DNA of 64,000 nucleotides from DATJGR01 sp963735085. GTDB lineage: Bacteria > Pseudomonadota > Gammaproteobacteria > Pseudomonadales > Azotimanducaceae. Of this stretch, positions 37,697 to 47,672 are shown piece after piece. Location: NCBI GenBank assembly GCA_963735085.1, contig CAVTJP010000017.1, positions 62,001 to 126,000 on the forward strand, in the 5' to 3' direction. Within the stretch, counting starts at the first letter, position 1, and every line of letters starts with the position of its first letter. A program made the position numbers and the translations under genes. The notes under the pieces are model-generated. The model did no database searches. It had not been told where the DNA came from and worked only from the letters and a program-made list of their open reading frames with translations.

Positions 37697-38894
37697 ATCG
37701 AGTGCTTCGACAGGTCGAGTTGCCAGAACTGCGATCGGACGGCGATCAACGCGATCACGCAGAACATCGCAGATGACGCGGCGACCAGCGCGCCGCGTGG
37801 CCCGATCCCTTCCACGAGATAGCCGTTGGCGAGCGCACCGATCGGTCCCGATCCCATGAACGCGAACGAATAAAAACTCATCACGCGGCTGCGTTGGTTC
37901 GCCGGTGCCTGCTCCTGCATGATCGTGCGCATCATGCTCATTGCGATGCCGCCGCTCATACCCCACAGAAATATCAGTACCAGCAGCACCTTGAAGCTGA
38001 CGCCGAGGCCGATGCTGCCGAGCACCACCGCCCCGATCCCCTGCGCGAGCAGCAACGCGCGGCCCTGCCGACGGATATCGCCGAAGCGCATCAGTACAAA
38101 GATCGTCGTGACGAGACCGAGGGAATTCGCGGCGTTCATCGACGCGAGATCGCCGGCCGAACCGGCGTAGTACTCGCGCACCAGCAGTGGCAACGTAACG
38201 ATGTACGATCCCATGAAGCAGATGCCCATCGCGCAGCTCTGCAGCACCGTCGTGCGCATCGCCGGCGATGCAGCCACCGTGCGATACCCTTCGGCGATCG
38301 AGCGGCCGATATCGCGCAGGCGGCGGTGCCGTTGCGCGATATCGACCGATGGCTCGCGTATATAGCGAAAGAACTGTACGCCGAGGAACAGCATCAGCAC
38401 TTGCGTCGCGAGGATCGGCAACGCGCCGCTTCGCTCGGCGAACGAGGCGACCCCAAGGCCCGCCAGCTGTGCGCCAAACTGCACCATGCTGGCGCGCACC
38501 ACGGCGCGTTGAATGCCGGCGTCGGCGACCTGATTCAACAGGCCGTCGCGCGACGGTGTAACGAACGCCTGTGCAATCCCCATGACGATCGCATAGCCGA
38601 TCATCGTTGTGAGCGTGAGCTGATCGCGCAGTATCACGATGAACAGGAACAGCGGCGGCAACGCCGCGATCGTTTGTGCGACGATCACGATCCGGCGTCC
38701 ACCGATGATATCCGCCAGGCTGCCGCCGACGAGAATCAACAGCATCGTCGGGATCAACATCGTCATCTGCGCGATGCCGACCATCTGCGGCGACTCGTGC
38801 AGCACCATCGTCACCAGCCAGGCAAACATCACCGATTGAATGCCGAACGCGAAGAACCAGGAGCCGGTGCCCAGCAGATACAGATGAAACGGCC

Positions 38895-38898
<4 letters not shown>
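37660..38898 (-). CDS. MFS transporter
   Basis: A 412-residue major facilitator with about twelve membrane segments (for example residues 8-30, 44-66, 76-98 and 105-127). The motif between helices 2 and 3 is GGSLADIIGGRRIVI, the usual MFS signature A. It resembles the enterobactin exporter/MFS_3 group. The substrate is unknown. Its ATG overlaps the stop of the ABC-F gene by four bases, which makes it the last gene of the recQ/ABC-F/MFS operon. Confidence 0.88.
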
Positions 38899-40783
<1,885 letters not shown>

Positions 40784-40787
<4 letters not shown>

Positions 40788-42625
40788 GATGCGGTCGACT
40801 CGTCGGCTTCGATTGCGGCGGCCTCGGCGTCATCGTCGGCAGCATTGATCACGCGCAGAAACGCCTCGCCGTACTTGTCCAGTTTTGTTTTGCCAACACC
40901 GCTGACGCTTAGCATCTCGGCGGTCGTGCGCGGCCGAACCGTCATGAACTCGGCCAGGGTGGCGTCGTGAAAAATGACATACGGCGGAACGTTCTGCGCG
41001 TCGGCGAGTTTTTTACGGCAGGCACGCAGCGCATGCCACAAGCCGGCATCCGCCTCGTCGATCGGCAGGCTGCCACGCCGCTTGCGGGAGCGTACCGGCG
41101 CGGTTGGGTCTTCGCGCAGTTGCAGTTCGACGTCGCCGCGCAGCAGCGGGCGACTCGAGTCCGTCAACACCAGCGCACCGTAGCGTTCGACGTCGGCGTG
41201 CAGATAGTTGCGCACCAGCAATTGACGGACCACCGAGCGCCATTGCGCATCCGTCAGTTCGGCGCCGATGCCGTACGTGCTCAATGTATTGTGGCGATTT
41301 CGGGCGATCTTCTCGTTCTGTTTGCCCAGCAATACGTCGATCACGTGGCCGGGGCCGAAGCGCTGACCGGTGCGTACCACGCACGACAGCAGTTTCTGCG
41401 CGGCCACGGTCGCGTCCCAGGTCAGCGGCGGGTTCAGACACACGTCGCAATTGCCGCACGCAGGCGCAGATGCTTCGCCGAAGTATTTCAGCAGCGAGTG
41501 ACGCCGGCATTGGGTTACTTCACACCAGCCGAGCAGCGCATCGAGCTTGTCGCGCTCGATGCGTTTGACGCGGTCGCCACTATCGGACTGATCGATCATG
41601 CGACTCATGCGCACGACGTCTGCCAGGCCGTACACCATCCAGGCTTCCGCTGGCAATCCATCGCGCCCGGCGCGGCCGGTTTCCTGGTAGTACGACTCGA
41701 CGCTCTTCGGCAGATCGAGGTGCGCCACGTAGCGTACGTCCGGCTTGTCGATGCCCATGCCGAACGCGATCGTCGCTACCACCACCACGCCGTCGTCGCG
41801 CAGAAAGCGGTCCTGGTGCGCGGAACGCTCGGATGCGCTGAGCCCGGCGTGATAGGCCAGTGCATCGAAGCCCTGCTCGCGCAGCCATTGCGCCACGGCA
41901 TCCACACTGCGGCGCGACAGGCAATACACGATGCCGGCTTCGTCGCGATGCGGCGCGAGAAATTCGAGCAGCTGGCGGCGTGCATCGGTTTTCACGCCGA
42001 CGCTGTAGCGGATGTTCGGCCGGTCGAACCCACCGGTGAAGCGAATCGGTTCCGTCAACGCCAGGCGCGTGACGATCTCGTCGCGTGTGCGCTCGTCGGC
42101 GGTTGCCGTCAGCGCCATGCGCGGTACGTTCGGAAAGTGGTCGCGCAATACATCGAGGCCGAGATAGTCCTGCCGGAAGTCATGGCCCCATTGCGACACG
42201 CAGTGGGCTTCGTCGATCGCAACCAGCGCGATTGGAAGGGCGATCAGCCGCTCGAGCGTACGCGGCTGCAACAGGCGTTCGGGCGAAATGTAGAGCAGAT
42301 CGAGCGCACCCGCTTCGACGTCGTCGAACACCTGCGCCTGCTCATGAACGGATTGCGACGAATTCAGAAATGCCGCGCGGATGCCGAGCTGTGTCAGCGC
42401 CTCGACCTGATCGCGCATCAGCGCGATCAACGGCGAGATGACGATACCGGTGCCCGCGCGCAACAGGCTCGGTAGCTGATAACACAACGATTTGCCGCCG
42501 CCCGTCGGCATCAGCACCAGCGCGTCACGGCCAGCCAACGTGGCCTCGATCACGTCGTGTTGCTGGCCTCTGAACGCCGAGTAGCCATAGACGTCCGAAA
42601 GCAGCTTGCGTGCGCGATCCATCAT
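40784..42625 (-). CDS. recQ: ATP-dependent DNA helicase RecQ
   Basis: A 613-residue RecQ. Motif I is MPTGGGKSLCYQLP, motif II is the DEAH-type AIDEAHCVSQWGHDFR, and motif VI has QETGRAGRDG. The RecQ-Ct zinc cysteines (CRR and CGNCDVC) come near residue 390 and the HRDC domain (last 90 residues, FHDATLAEFMTVRP) closes the protein. It unwinds 3' to 5' during recombination and fork repair. It is first in a three-gene operon. Between its start and the plus-strand gene at 42872 lies an array of hairpins. Confidence 0.95.
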
Positions 42626-42684
42626 CGCGGAATGATATCGTGATCGCCCGTTTGGTGTTCGTCGCGTTGATGCCTATCAGGCTC

Positions 42685-42830
42685 TTGAAAAACTCCGCCT
42701 ACGCGGAGTTTTTCGGGCTCTCGGCCATCCATGGCCTCGGAGCCCTTCCATTTTTCAAACACTTACGTGTTCGAAAAATGCCGGTGGATCCGTCCACCGG
42801 TATAGCAGGTCGTTTTTCAATGGCCTGCTA
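42685..42830. repeat. Intergenic array of five hairpins with inverted ends
   Basis: Five consecutive stem-loops lie here. They are 42688-42713 (11-bp stem, ACTCCGC/GCGGAGT core with A and T tracts), 42715-42745, 42749-42780 (13 of 14 pairs), 42781-42800 (CCGGTGGA and TCCACCGG) and 42803-42830 (TAGCAGG and CCTGCTA). The ends TTGAAAAAC (42685-42693) and GTTTTTCAA (42812-42820) are inverted copies. No protein frame is credible. The first hairpin could terminate transcription; the layout suggests a dispersed palindromic element. Confidence 0.75.
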
Positions 42831-42871
42831 TGATCCAGACGGACGCGTTTTGCTCACCCGGAGAATGTGTT

Positions 42872-43318
42872 ATGGCGGACAAACCGAGCTATATCGGCCT
42901 GTTGAATGCGATCGCCAACGGCGAACGCGTTGGCCACAAGATATTCAGCAAGTGGGCGAAGCGGACGCAGTGCGATGCGATTCGCGGCACGCTGCAGATG
43001 GTCGCGATTCGCGAGGCCGAGCATGCCTGGGCGTTCGAGAAGCGTCTGTGCGAACTGGGCTTCGGACTCAAACCGAAGTCGTTCGCGGACCTGAAGAAAA
43101 GACTGAAGATTGCGAAATCCGACGCCAGCGACATCAAGAAGCTCGAGCGCCTGGGCTACGGCGACAAGCGCAACGGCGCAGACGAGTTGGCGCGCCTGTT
43201 CGACGACACCACGATCGATCCGCAGACCGCCGCACTGCTCGGCCGTTTCGTCTGTGAAGAACGTGATACAGCGCGACAACTTCGGGCGTGCTTTCAGATG
43301 CTGCAGGCAGAGCAGTAG
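42872..43318 (+). CDS. Small ferritin-like or helical protein of unknown function
   Basis: A 148-residue all-alpha, Lys-rich soluble protein. Helices such as YIGLLNAIANGERVGHKIF and MVAIREAEHAWAFEKRL with regularly spaced His and Glu suggest a ferritin-like four-helix bundle, but the full EXXH pair pattern is not complete. The ATG at 42872 has GGAG nine bases before it; a longer frame runs into the hairpin array and is not credible. It stands alone between the palindrome arrays and has no clear partner. Confidence 0.65.
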   Translation: MADKPSYIGLLNAIANGERVGHKIFSKWAKRTQCDAIRGTLQMVAIREAEHAWAFEKRLCELGFGLKPKSFADLKKRLKIAKSDASDIKKLERLGYGDKRNGADELARLFDDTTIDPQTAALLGRFVCEERDTARQLRACFQMLQAEQ

Positions 43319-43355
43319 CGCTACGGTTGACGGTGGAGATGGATGTGTTTTCTGC

Positions 43356-43689
43356 CGCTCTTCACAACGAGAGCGGCGTAAGTCCCATCCCTGGAGCTCG
43401 TCAGCGCCATCCCTGGCGCAGTACGGTCCGGCATGACAAACATCCACCTCCACCTGCGTCGGCGTATCCAGTGGTAACAGGCAGGGGCAAAGGGTCAGAG
43501 TGCTTCATGCGACGTGGAGCCGCGTACATATGTCTTGGTGAAGCACTCTGACCCTCGTCCTCTCGCAAACGAAGCGCGACGCTCGAGTCGTGCTGGGGGC
43601 GGGTTTGCTATGCGACGGACCGTCGGCGCCAGGGATGGCGCTGACGAGCTCCAGGGATGGGACTTACCGCACTCTCGTCACGAAGAGCG
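43356..43689. repeat. Imperfect 70-base inverted repeat A/A'
   Basis: The left arm 43356-43429 and the right arm 43617-43689 are reverse complements over about 70 bases with a few mismatches and gaps. Each arm holds smaller hairpins: GCCGCTCT/AGAGCGGC (43354-43361, 43370-43377) and GCGCCA-TCCC-TGGCGC (43404-43419). CATCCCTGG recurs within the arm. The composition is like REP elements of Gammaproteobacteria. Confidence 0.75.
43491..43555. repeat. 17-bp perfect hairpin B
   Basis: AGGGTCAGAGTGCTTCA (43491-43507) and its exact complement TGAAGCACTCTGACCCT (43539-43555), with a 31-base loop. It sits inside the outer repeat A/A'. AGGGTCAGAGT-type palindromes are known to me from REP-like elements tied to TnpA-REP (RAYT) proteins; no RAYT gene lies in this window. 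Confidence 0.75.
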
Positions 43690-43717
43690 ACGCATAGCAA
43701 ACCCGCCCCCAGCACGA
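43588..43717. repeat. 27-bp perfect inverted repeat C/C' enclosing A'
   Basis: The arms 43588-43614 (beginning TCGTGCTGGGGGCGGGTT) and 43691-43717 are exact reverse complements over 27 bases. Their loop contains the whole right arm A'. Pairing of C with C' therefore crosses pairing of A with A'; the two cannot form as simple nested stems at the same time. Confidence 0.8.
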
Positions 43718-43772
43718 TAACGCCAAAGCCCCAATCGTATTAAAGTCTGCGACTTCAACAGGAACATCGAGA

Positions 43773-44828
43773 GTGCGTTTGGCTGACCGAATCGATGAGA
43801 CCGAGCCCGTCCGACCCGACGAGGAAATGGACTGGCCGGCTGTCGCGGACTACTTGTCTACGCATATCGACGGTGTGAGCGGTTCGATGCAGGTGCGGCA
43901 GTTTCCCGGCGGCAGCGCGAACCTGACGTATCTGATCTCGTTTGGGTCCAAGCAGTACGTGCTGCGTCGACCGCCGCTGGGTCCGGTGGCTCCCGGTGCG
44001 CATGACATGGCGCGCGAGCACAAGGTGTTGTCGCGCTTATGGCGAAAGTTCGATCGCGCGCCGCGTTCGTATCATCTGTGCACCGATGAATCGGTGATCG
44101 GTGCGAAGTTCATCGTCGTCGAACGCCGCAACGGCGTAGTGATCCGCGATCGCTTCCCCGATTCGATGCGGTCCCAGCCACGGCTGGCGCAGCGCGTGAG
44201 TTTCGCGCTGATCGATGCGATGGCGCAGTTGCACAATGTCGATCCCGAAGAGGCCGACCTCGGCGATCTCGGCCGCCCGGATGGGTTCGTCAAACGCCAG
44301 GTCGACGGTTGGGCCGCGCGCTGGGAGTTGGCGAAGGACAAAGACGTGGCGTTGTTTTATGAGGTGCATCGGCGCCTCGCTTCTGCGCTGCCGGTTGCGC
44401 AGCGGGTCAGTGTCCTGCACAACGATCTGAAGTTCGACAACTGCCAGTTCGACGCCGTCGATCCGGACCGCGTGACGTCGATCTTCGATTGGGATATGGC
44501 AACCCTGGGCGATCCGCTGATCGATCTCGGCACGTTGCGCGGCTATTGGAGCGATGCGACCGATCCGGTGCCCCGCGCGGCGCGACCGGACGGTGCGACC
44601 GATGCGTTTCCGACGCGCGCCGACATCACGCAGCGGTATGCCGAGGTAACCGGACTGGATACACGCGGCATCAACTGGTACGAAGCATTCGCATTGTGGA
44701 AGACTGCTGTCGTCGTGCAGCAAATCTACATTCGCTTTGCGCGCGGCCAGACGCAGGACGTGCGCTTTGCGCACATCGCCGATCGCGTGCCGATTCTGCT
44801 GGACGCTGCCGCGCGACTCGCCTTCTGA
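43773..44828 (+). CDS. Phosphotransferase family protein (APH/choline-kinase fold)
   Basis: A 351-residue kinase-like protein. The nucleotide-binding part has FPGGSANLTYLISF and the catalytic loop HNDLKFDNCQF, followed by the metal-binding FDWDMATLGDPLIDLG. This subgroup often accompanies acyl-CoA dehydrogenases in lipid and terpenoid degradation, and its ACAD10/11 relatives phosphorylate hydroxyacyl-CoAs. The start is taken as GTG 43773 with AGGA 10 bases before it; no ATG is available nearby. It is followed by the LLM oxidoreductase after 17 bases. Confidence 0.88.
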   Translation: MRLADRIDETEPVRPDEEMDWPAVADYLSTHIDGVSGSMQVRQFPGGSANLTYLISFGSKQYVLRRPPLGPVAPGAHDMAREHKVLSRLWRKFDRAPRSYHLCTDESVIGAKFIVVERRNGVVIRDRFPDSMRSQPRLAQRVSFALIDAMAQLHNVDPEEADLGDLGRPDGFVKRQVDGWAARWELAKDKDVALFYEVHRRLASALPVAQRVSVLHNDLKFDNCQFDAVDPDRVTSIFDWDMATLGDPLIDLGTLRGYWSDATDPVPRAARPDGATDAFPTRADITQRYAEVTGLDTRGINWYEAFALWKTAVVVQQIYIRFARGQTQDVRFAHIADRVPILLDAAARLAF

Positions 44829-44845
44829 TCAATGAGGACTCGACT

Positions 44846-45952
44846 GTGACATCGCCCCAATCGCAGATGAACGAACTCGGCTTCTACACACTCGCCGGTG
44901 CGCCACGTTCGCCGCGCGACCTGATCGAAGAAGTGCGCGCGGCGGAGACGCTCGGCATAGGCGCATGTTTCATATCCGAGCGATTCAACATCAAGGAAGC
45001 GGCGACATTGTCCGGTGCGGTCGGTGCCGTGTCTGAGCACATCGGCATTGCGACCGCCGCGACGAATCAGAATACGCGGCATCCGCTGGTCACCGCGGCG
45101 TACGCGACGACGATGCACTTTCTGACCGGCGGCCGCTTTGCGCTGGGACTCGGCCGCGGCATCGACGCGATGTTCGACGCGTTTGGTTTGCCGCACATCA
45201 CAACGGCGCAGCTGGAGGATTTTGCCGGATTGATGCGCCGTTTGTGGCGCGGCGAGACCGTGGTTCGCCACAACGGCCCCGCCGGAAGCTGGCCGCTGCT
45301 GCGATTGGACCCGGCGTTCGATGAGCATATTCCGCTGATGCTGACGGCATTCGGCCCGCACTCGCTTGCGCTCGGTGGACGCGCATACGACGGTGTGGTG
45401 CTGCATACGTTCTTCACCGACGAGACGACCGCGCGGTGCGTGCGTACGGTCAAGCAGGCGGCCGAGAAGGCGGGCCGCGATCCGGCGGCGGTTCGCGTCT
45501 GGTCGTGCTTCGCAACGATCGGTGATCATCTACCGTATCCAGTGCGACTGAAGAAGACCGTTGGGCGTATGGCTACCTATCTGCAGGCGTATGGTGACCT
45601 GATGGTCCGCACGAATGACTGGGACCCGGCGGTGTTGAAACGCTTTCGCGAGAATGAACTGGTCGCGAATTTCCAGGGCGCGATCGATCAGCGCGCGACC
45701 ACCGAAGAACTCGAACAGGTCGCTGCGCTGATTCCGGAGACGTGGCTTGCACCGGCGGCGATCGGCTCACCGCAGCAGTGTGTGGCGAACATACGGGCCC
45801 AGTTCGATCTCGGTTGCGACGGCGTCATCCTGCATGGCGCATCGCCCGCCGACCTGGCGCCAATCGTCGCCGCATACCGAGGGCAGCGCACGCCTGGCCG
45901 GTTCGATGATCTGCCGTCAAATCCAGCGCGCGCCGTGCTGTCCGGGAGATAG
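44846..45952 (+). CDS. LLM class F420-dependent-type oxidoreductase
   Basis: A 368-residue luciferase-like monooxygenase-fold protein. Typical features are ERFNIKEAATLSGAV, TRHPLVTAAYATTMHFL and GRFALGLGRGID near the N-terminus and the C-terminal GCDGVILHGASPADL. This group is annotated as TIGR03857-type F420-dependent oxidoreductases, although the cofactor in Gammaproteobacteria could be FMN. The start is GTG 44846 because GAGGA is seven bases upstream; ATG 44867 is a shorter option. It probably shares a transcript with the phosphotransferase. Confidence 0.87.
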   Translation: MTSPQSQMNELGFYTLAGAPRSPRDLIEEVRAAETLGIGACFISERFNIKEAATLSGAVGAVSEHIGIATAATNQNTRHPLVTAAYATTMHFLTGGRFALGLGRGIDAMFDAFGLPHITTAQLEDFAGLMRRLWRGETVVRHNGPAGSWPLLRLDPAFDEHIPLMLTAFGPHSLALGGRAYDGVVLHTFFTDETTARCVRTVKQAAEKAGRDPAAVRVWSCFATIGDHLPYPVRLKKTVGRMATYLQAYGDLMVRTNDWDPAVLKRFRENELVANFQGAIDQRATTEELEQVAALIPETWLAPAAIGSPQQCVANIRAQFDLGCDGVILHGASPADLAPIVAAYRGQRTPGRFDDLPSNPARAVLSGR

Positions 45953-45995
45953 GCCAAACGGCCCGCAATGACGTGCCCATTGCGTCATCGAAGGC

Positions 45996-46024
45996 TTGCC
46001 GATCGCCATGGAGATCCCTATAGT
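45996..46024 (+). promoter_or_regulatory. Strong sigma-70 promoter for a tiny transcription unit
   Basis: TTGCCG (45996-46001) and TATAGT (46019-46024) are separated by 17 bases. The start point would be near 46031. The next plus-strand element is an 11-codon frame and then a terminator, so this promoter appears to serve a transcript of roughly 115 bases. Confidence 0.6.
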
Positions 46025-46059
46025 CCGTGCATCTCAACGGAAATCAAAGGAGGTGATCC

Positions 46060-46095
46060 ATGTCTATCCGTTTCGCTCGTGAGGGCAATCGATAA
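46060..46095 (+). CDS. 11-codon open frame with a perfect Shine-Dalgarno
   Basis: ATG-TCT-ATC and so on encodes MSIRFAREGNR and then TAA. The 14 bases before it, AAAGGAGGTGATCC (46046-46059), include the complete complement of the 3' end of 16S rRNA, far beyond the usual four to six matching bases. It lies between a good promoter and a strong terminator and no gene follows on this strand. It may be a micropeptide, a leader remnant or a small RNA with an exposed ribosome-binding site. Translation is likely if the RNA is made, but the function is unknown. Confidence 0.4.
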   Translation: MSIRFAREGNR

Positions 46096-46099
46096 ATCG

Positions 46100-46113
46100 A
46101 GCCCTTTCGGGCT
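46100..46113 (+). other. Short hairpin after the micro-ORF
   Basis: AGCCC (46100-46104), a four-base loop and GGGCT (46109-46113), just after the stop codon of the 11-codon frame and just before the terminator hairpin. It may stabilise the 3' end of the small transcript. Confidence 0.5.
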
Positions 46114-46118
46114 GACGG

Positions 46119-46148
46119 GGGCCGGCCTTAGCGCCGGCCCTTCTATTT
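46119..46148 (+). terminator. Rho-independent terminator
   Basis: GGGCCGGC (46119-46126), loop CTTAGC, GCCGGCCC (46133-46140), followed by TTCTATTT. The perfect eight-pair GC stem plus a T-rich tail fits an intrinsic terminator. It would end the tiny transcript and any read-through from the LLM gene. On the other strand it lies just beyond the end of the NADP oxidoreductase gene. Confidence 0.8.
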
Positions 46149-46170
46149 CTGGCGCGTTATTTCCGGCAAT

Positions 46171-47247
46171 TTATTTTGGTTTGACGCTGCGTAGAGGCCG
46201 CCGCTCGCGTGATCGCTTCGCGCGTATGCCAGCGTCGGCGACACGAATCATCCGCTTACCCCGATTTTCACCGGCCAACAACCCCACCAGTCCTTTCGGT
46301 GCATTCTCGAGCCCGTCGATGATGTCCTCGGCGACGACGATCTGACCCTCGCGAATCCATTTTGAGAGATCACGTTCCGCCTTGCGCATCAGCTTTTCGT
46401 AGTCCGTCACGATGAAACCCTGCATCTTCAGGCGTTTCGTCACCAGCAATCCGGGTATTCCGCGTGGCCCCGCTGCGGGGCTCGCGGTGTCGTACTGCGA
46501 CACGACGCCGCAGCAGACGATACGCCCGCCGAAGTTCATTCGCGGCAACACCGCCTCGAGAATCGGTCCGCCGGTGTTGTCGAAGTAAACGTCGACCCCG
46601 CTGGGGCACTTCGATTTCAATGCGGCGTAAACGTTACCGTCCCGATAGTCGATCGCGCCGTCCAACTTGAGCTCATCGACCAGCCAGCGGCACTTTGCGG
46701 CACCGCCTGCGATGCCGACCACGCGGGCACCCTTTATTTTCGCGATCTGCGCTGCGATCGATCCAGTCGCGCCCGCGGCGGCGGAAACGACAACGGTTTC
46801 ACCCGGCTGTGGATCGCCGATGTCCAGCAGGCCGCAGTAGGCCGTCTTACCGGTAATGCCGAGTACGCTCATCAGATGTGACAGCGGCTTGCGGCGCGGA
46901 CGCTTGCGCACTCGATCGGCGTGTTCGACAAAATAAGCTTGCCAGCCGCCATCGGCCTCGACGATATCACCCGCCTTGAACCGGATGTCGTTCGACGTGA
47001 CGACTTCTGCCAGCGTGAAGCCGGGCATCACGGTGCCGGCGTGTACTTCGCCGCGATACGTTGCGCCCTGCATCCACGCGCGATTGGCCGGGTCGAGCGA
47101 CAACAGCAGTGTACGGCACAACACCTCACCCGGCCCCGGTCCGCGGACCGGGCTCGACTGGCTGCGAAAGCAATCCGTCGTCAGCTTTCCGTTCGGCTTT
47201 CGTTCCAGCACGATCTGTCTATTCAACGTCAAGCCGTTAGCTCCCAT
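46171..47247 (-). CDS. NADP-dependent oxidoreductase, medium-chain (MDR/leukotriene B4 dehydrogenase-like)
   Basis: A 358-residue zinc-independent MDR protein of the CurA/YncB and LTB4DH type. The Rossmann motif is VSAAAGATGSIAAQIAKIKG, which has the usual Ala-Ala-x-Gly-x-x-Gly. It also has LLSLDPANRAWMQGATY and VDVYFDNTGGPIL. The family reduces alpha,beta-unsaturated ketones. The C-terminus is Arg/Lys-rich (RAKRSRERRPLRSVKPK), beyond the usual end. It starts inside the DUF35 gene (19-base overlap) and is the last gene of the operon. Confidence 0.88.
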   Translation of the reverse strand: MGANGLTLNRQIVLERKPNGKLTTDCFRSQSSPVRGPGPGEVLCRTLLLSLDPANRAWMQGATYRGEVHAGTVMPGFTLAEVVTSNDIRFKAGDIVEADGGWQAYFVEHADRVRKRPRRKPLSHLMSVLGITGKTAYCGLLDIGDPQPGETVVVSAAAGATGSIAAQIAKIKGARVVGIAGGAAKCRWLVDELKLDGAIDYRDGNVYAALKSKCPSGVDVYFDNTGGPILEAVLPRMNFGGRIVCCGVVSQYDTASPAAGPRGIPGLLVTKRLKMQGFIVTDYEKLMRKAERDLSKWIREGQIVVAEDIIDGLENAPKGLVGLLAGENRGKRMIRVADAGIRAKRSRERRPLRSVKPK

Positions 47248-47672
47248 TGCAACAGCGTGAACGCGGCCGCGGTGTCGTTGTGGTGTTCGAATACGCCGCG
47301 CACGCGGCTGCCGATTGAGACGGGCGCATGCGGATCGCCGAGCAAATTGCCGACCAGACGCACGCCGTCAGCGGCGGGTAGTTCAACCAGCACGACCAGG
47401 TAAGGCCCTTGGTCCTTCAGCGCCGGATGCACCGGATGCCACACCCGTTCGTAACTGTAGATGACGCCGTTCGGATCAGCCTGCTGGTAACCCAGATCGA
47501 AACTCAGACAACGATGACAGATCCACTCCGGCCCCCACTGGAATCGTTGGCACGCGTTGCAGCGTTGCAGCAGCAAGCGTTCTTCGCGCAGGCTATCCCA
47601 GAACGGCGCATCGAGACCATCGGGAGATGCGACCGGGCCCGCCAGACCGGGTTGTAGATACGTGCCGCTCAC
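47229..47672 (-). CDS. DUF35 OB-fold and zinc-ribbon protein
   Basis: A 147-residue protein with a rubredoxin-like zinc ribbon (CNACQRFQWGPEWICHRC) and a C-terminal OB fold (SIGSRVRGVFEHHN). Such proteins bind thiolase-like enzymes, for example ChsH2-DUF35 with the aldolase Ltp2 or archaeal HMG-CoA synthase with acetoacetyl-CoA thiolase, and act as a bridge or CoA-binding partner. The GTG at 47672 overlaps the stop of the thiolase-fold gene (GTGA), consistent with a complex. Confidence 0.9.
   Translation of the reverse strand: MSGTYLQPGLAGPVASPDGLDAPFWDSLREERLLLQRCNACQRFQWGPEWICHRCLSFDLGYQQADPNGVIYSYERVWHPVHPALKDQGPYLVVLVELPAADGVRLVGNLLGDPHAPVSIGSRVRGVFEHHNDTAAAFTLLQWELTA

Larger units (their letters stand above)
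43319..43772. other. Non-coding intergenic region of nested palindromes
   Basis: 454 bases with no plausible gene. Nearly all of it is made of inverted repeats, listed separately: A/A' (43356-43429 and 43617-43689), B hairpin (43491-43555) and C/C' (43588-43614 and 43691-43717). The last 40 bases lead to the GTG start of the phosphotransferase gene. Confidence 0.7.

Noticed and set aside
42610..43257. 215-codon plus-strand frame across the hairpin array
   Set aside because: Its first 75 codons translate palindromic repeats and its remainder is a wrong frame of the 42872-43318 gene.
43356..43717. Transposon or IS ends
   Set aside because: The long inverted repeats look like IS termini, but no transposase fragment or target duplication lies between or around them.
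43441..43760. CRISPR array
   Set aside because: The repeats are inverted and unequal; there are no regularly spaced direct repeats or cas genes.
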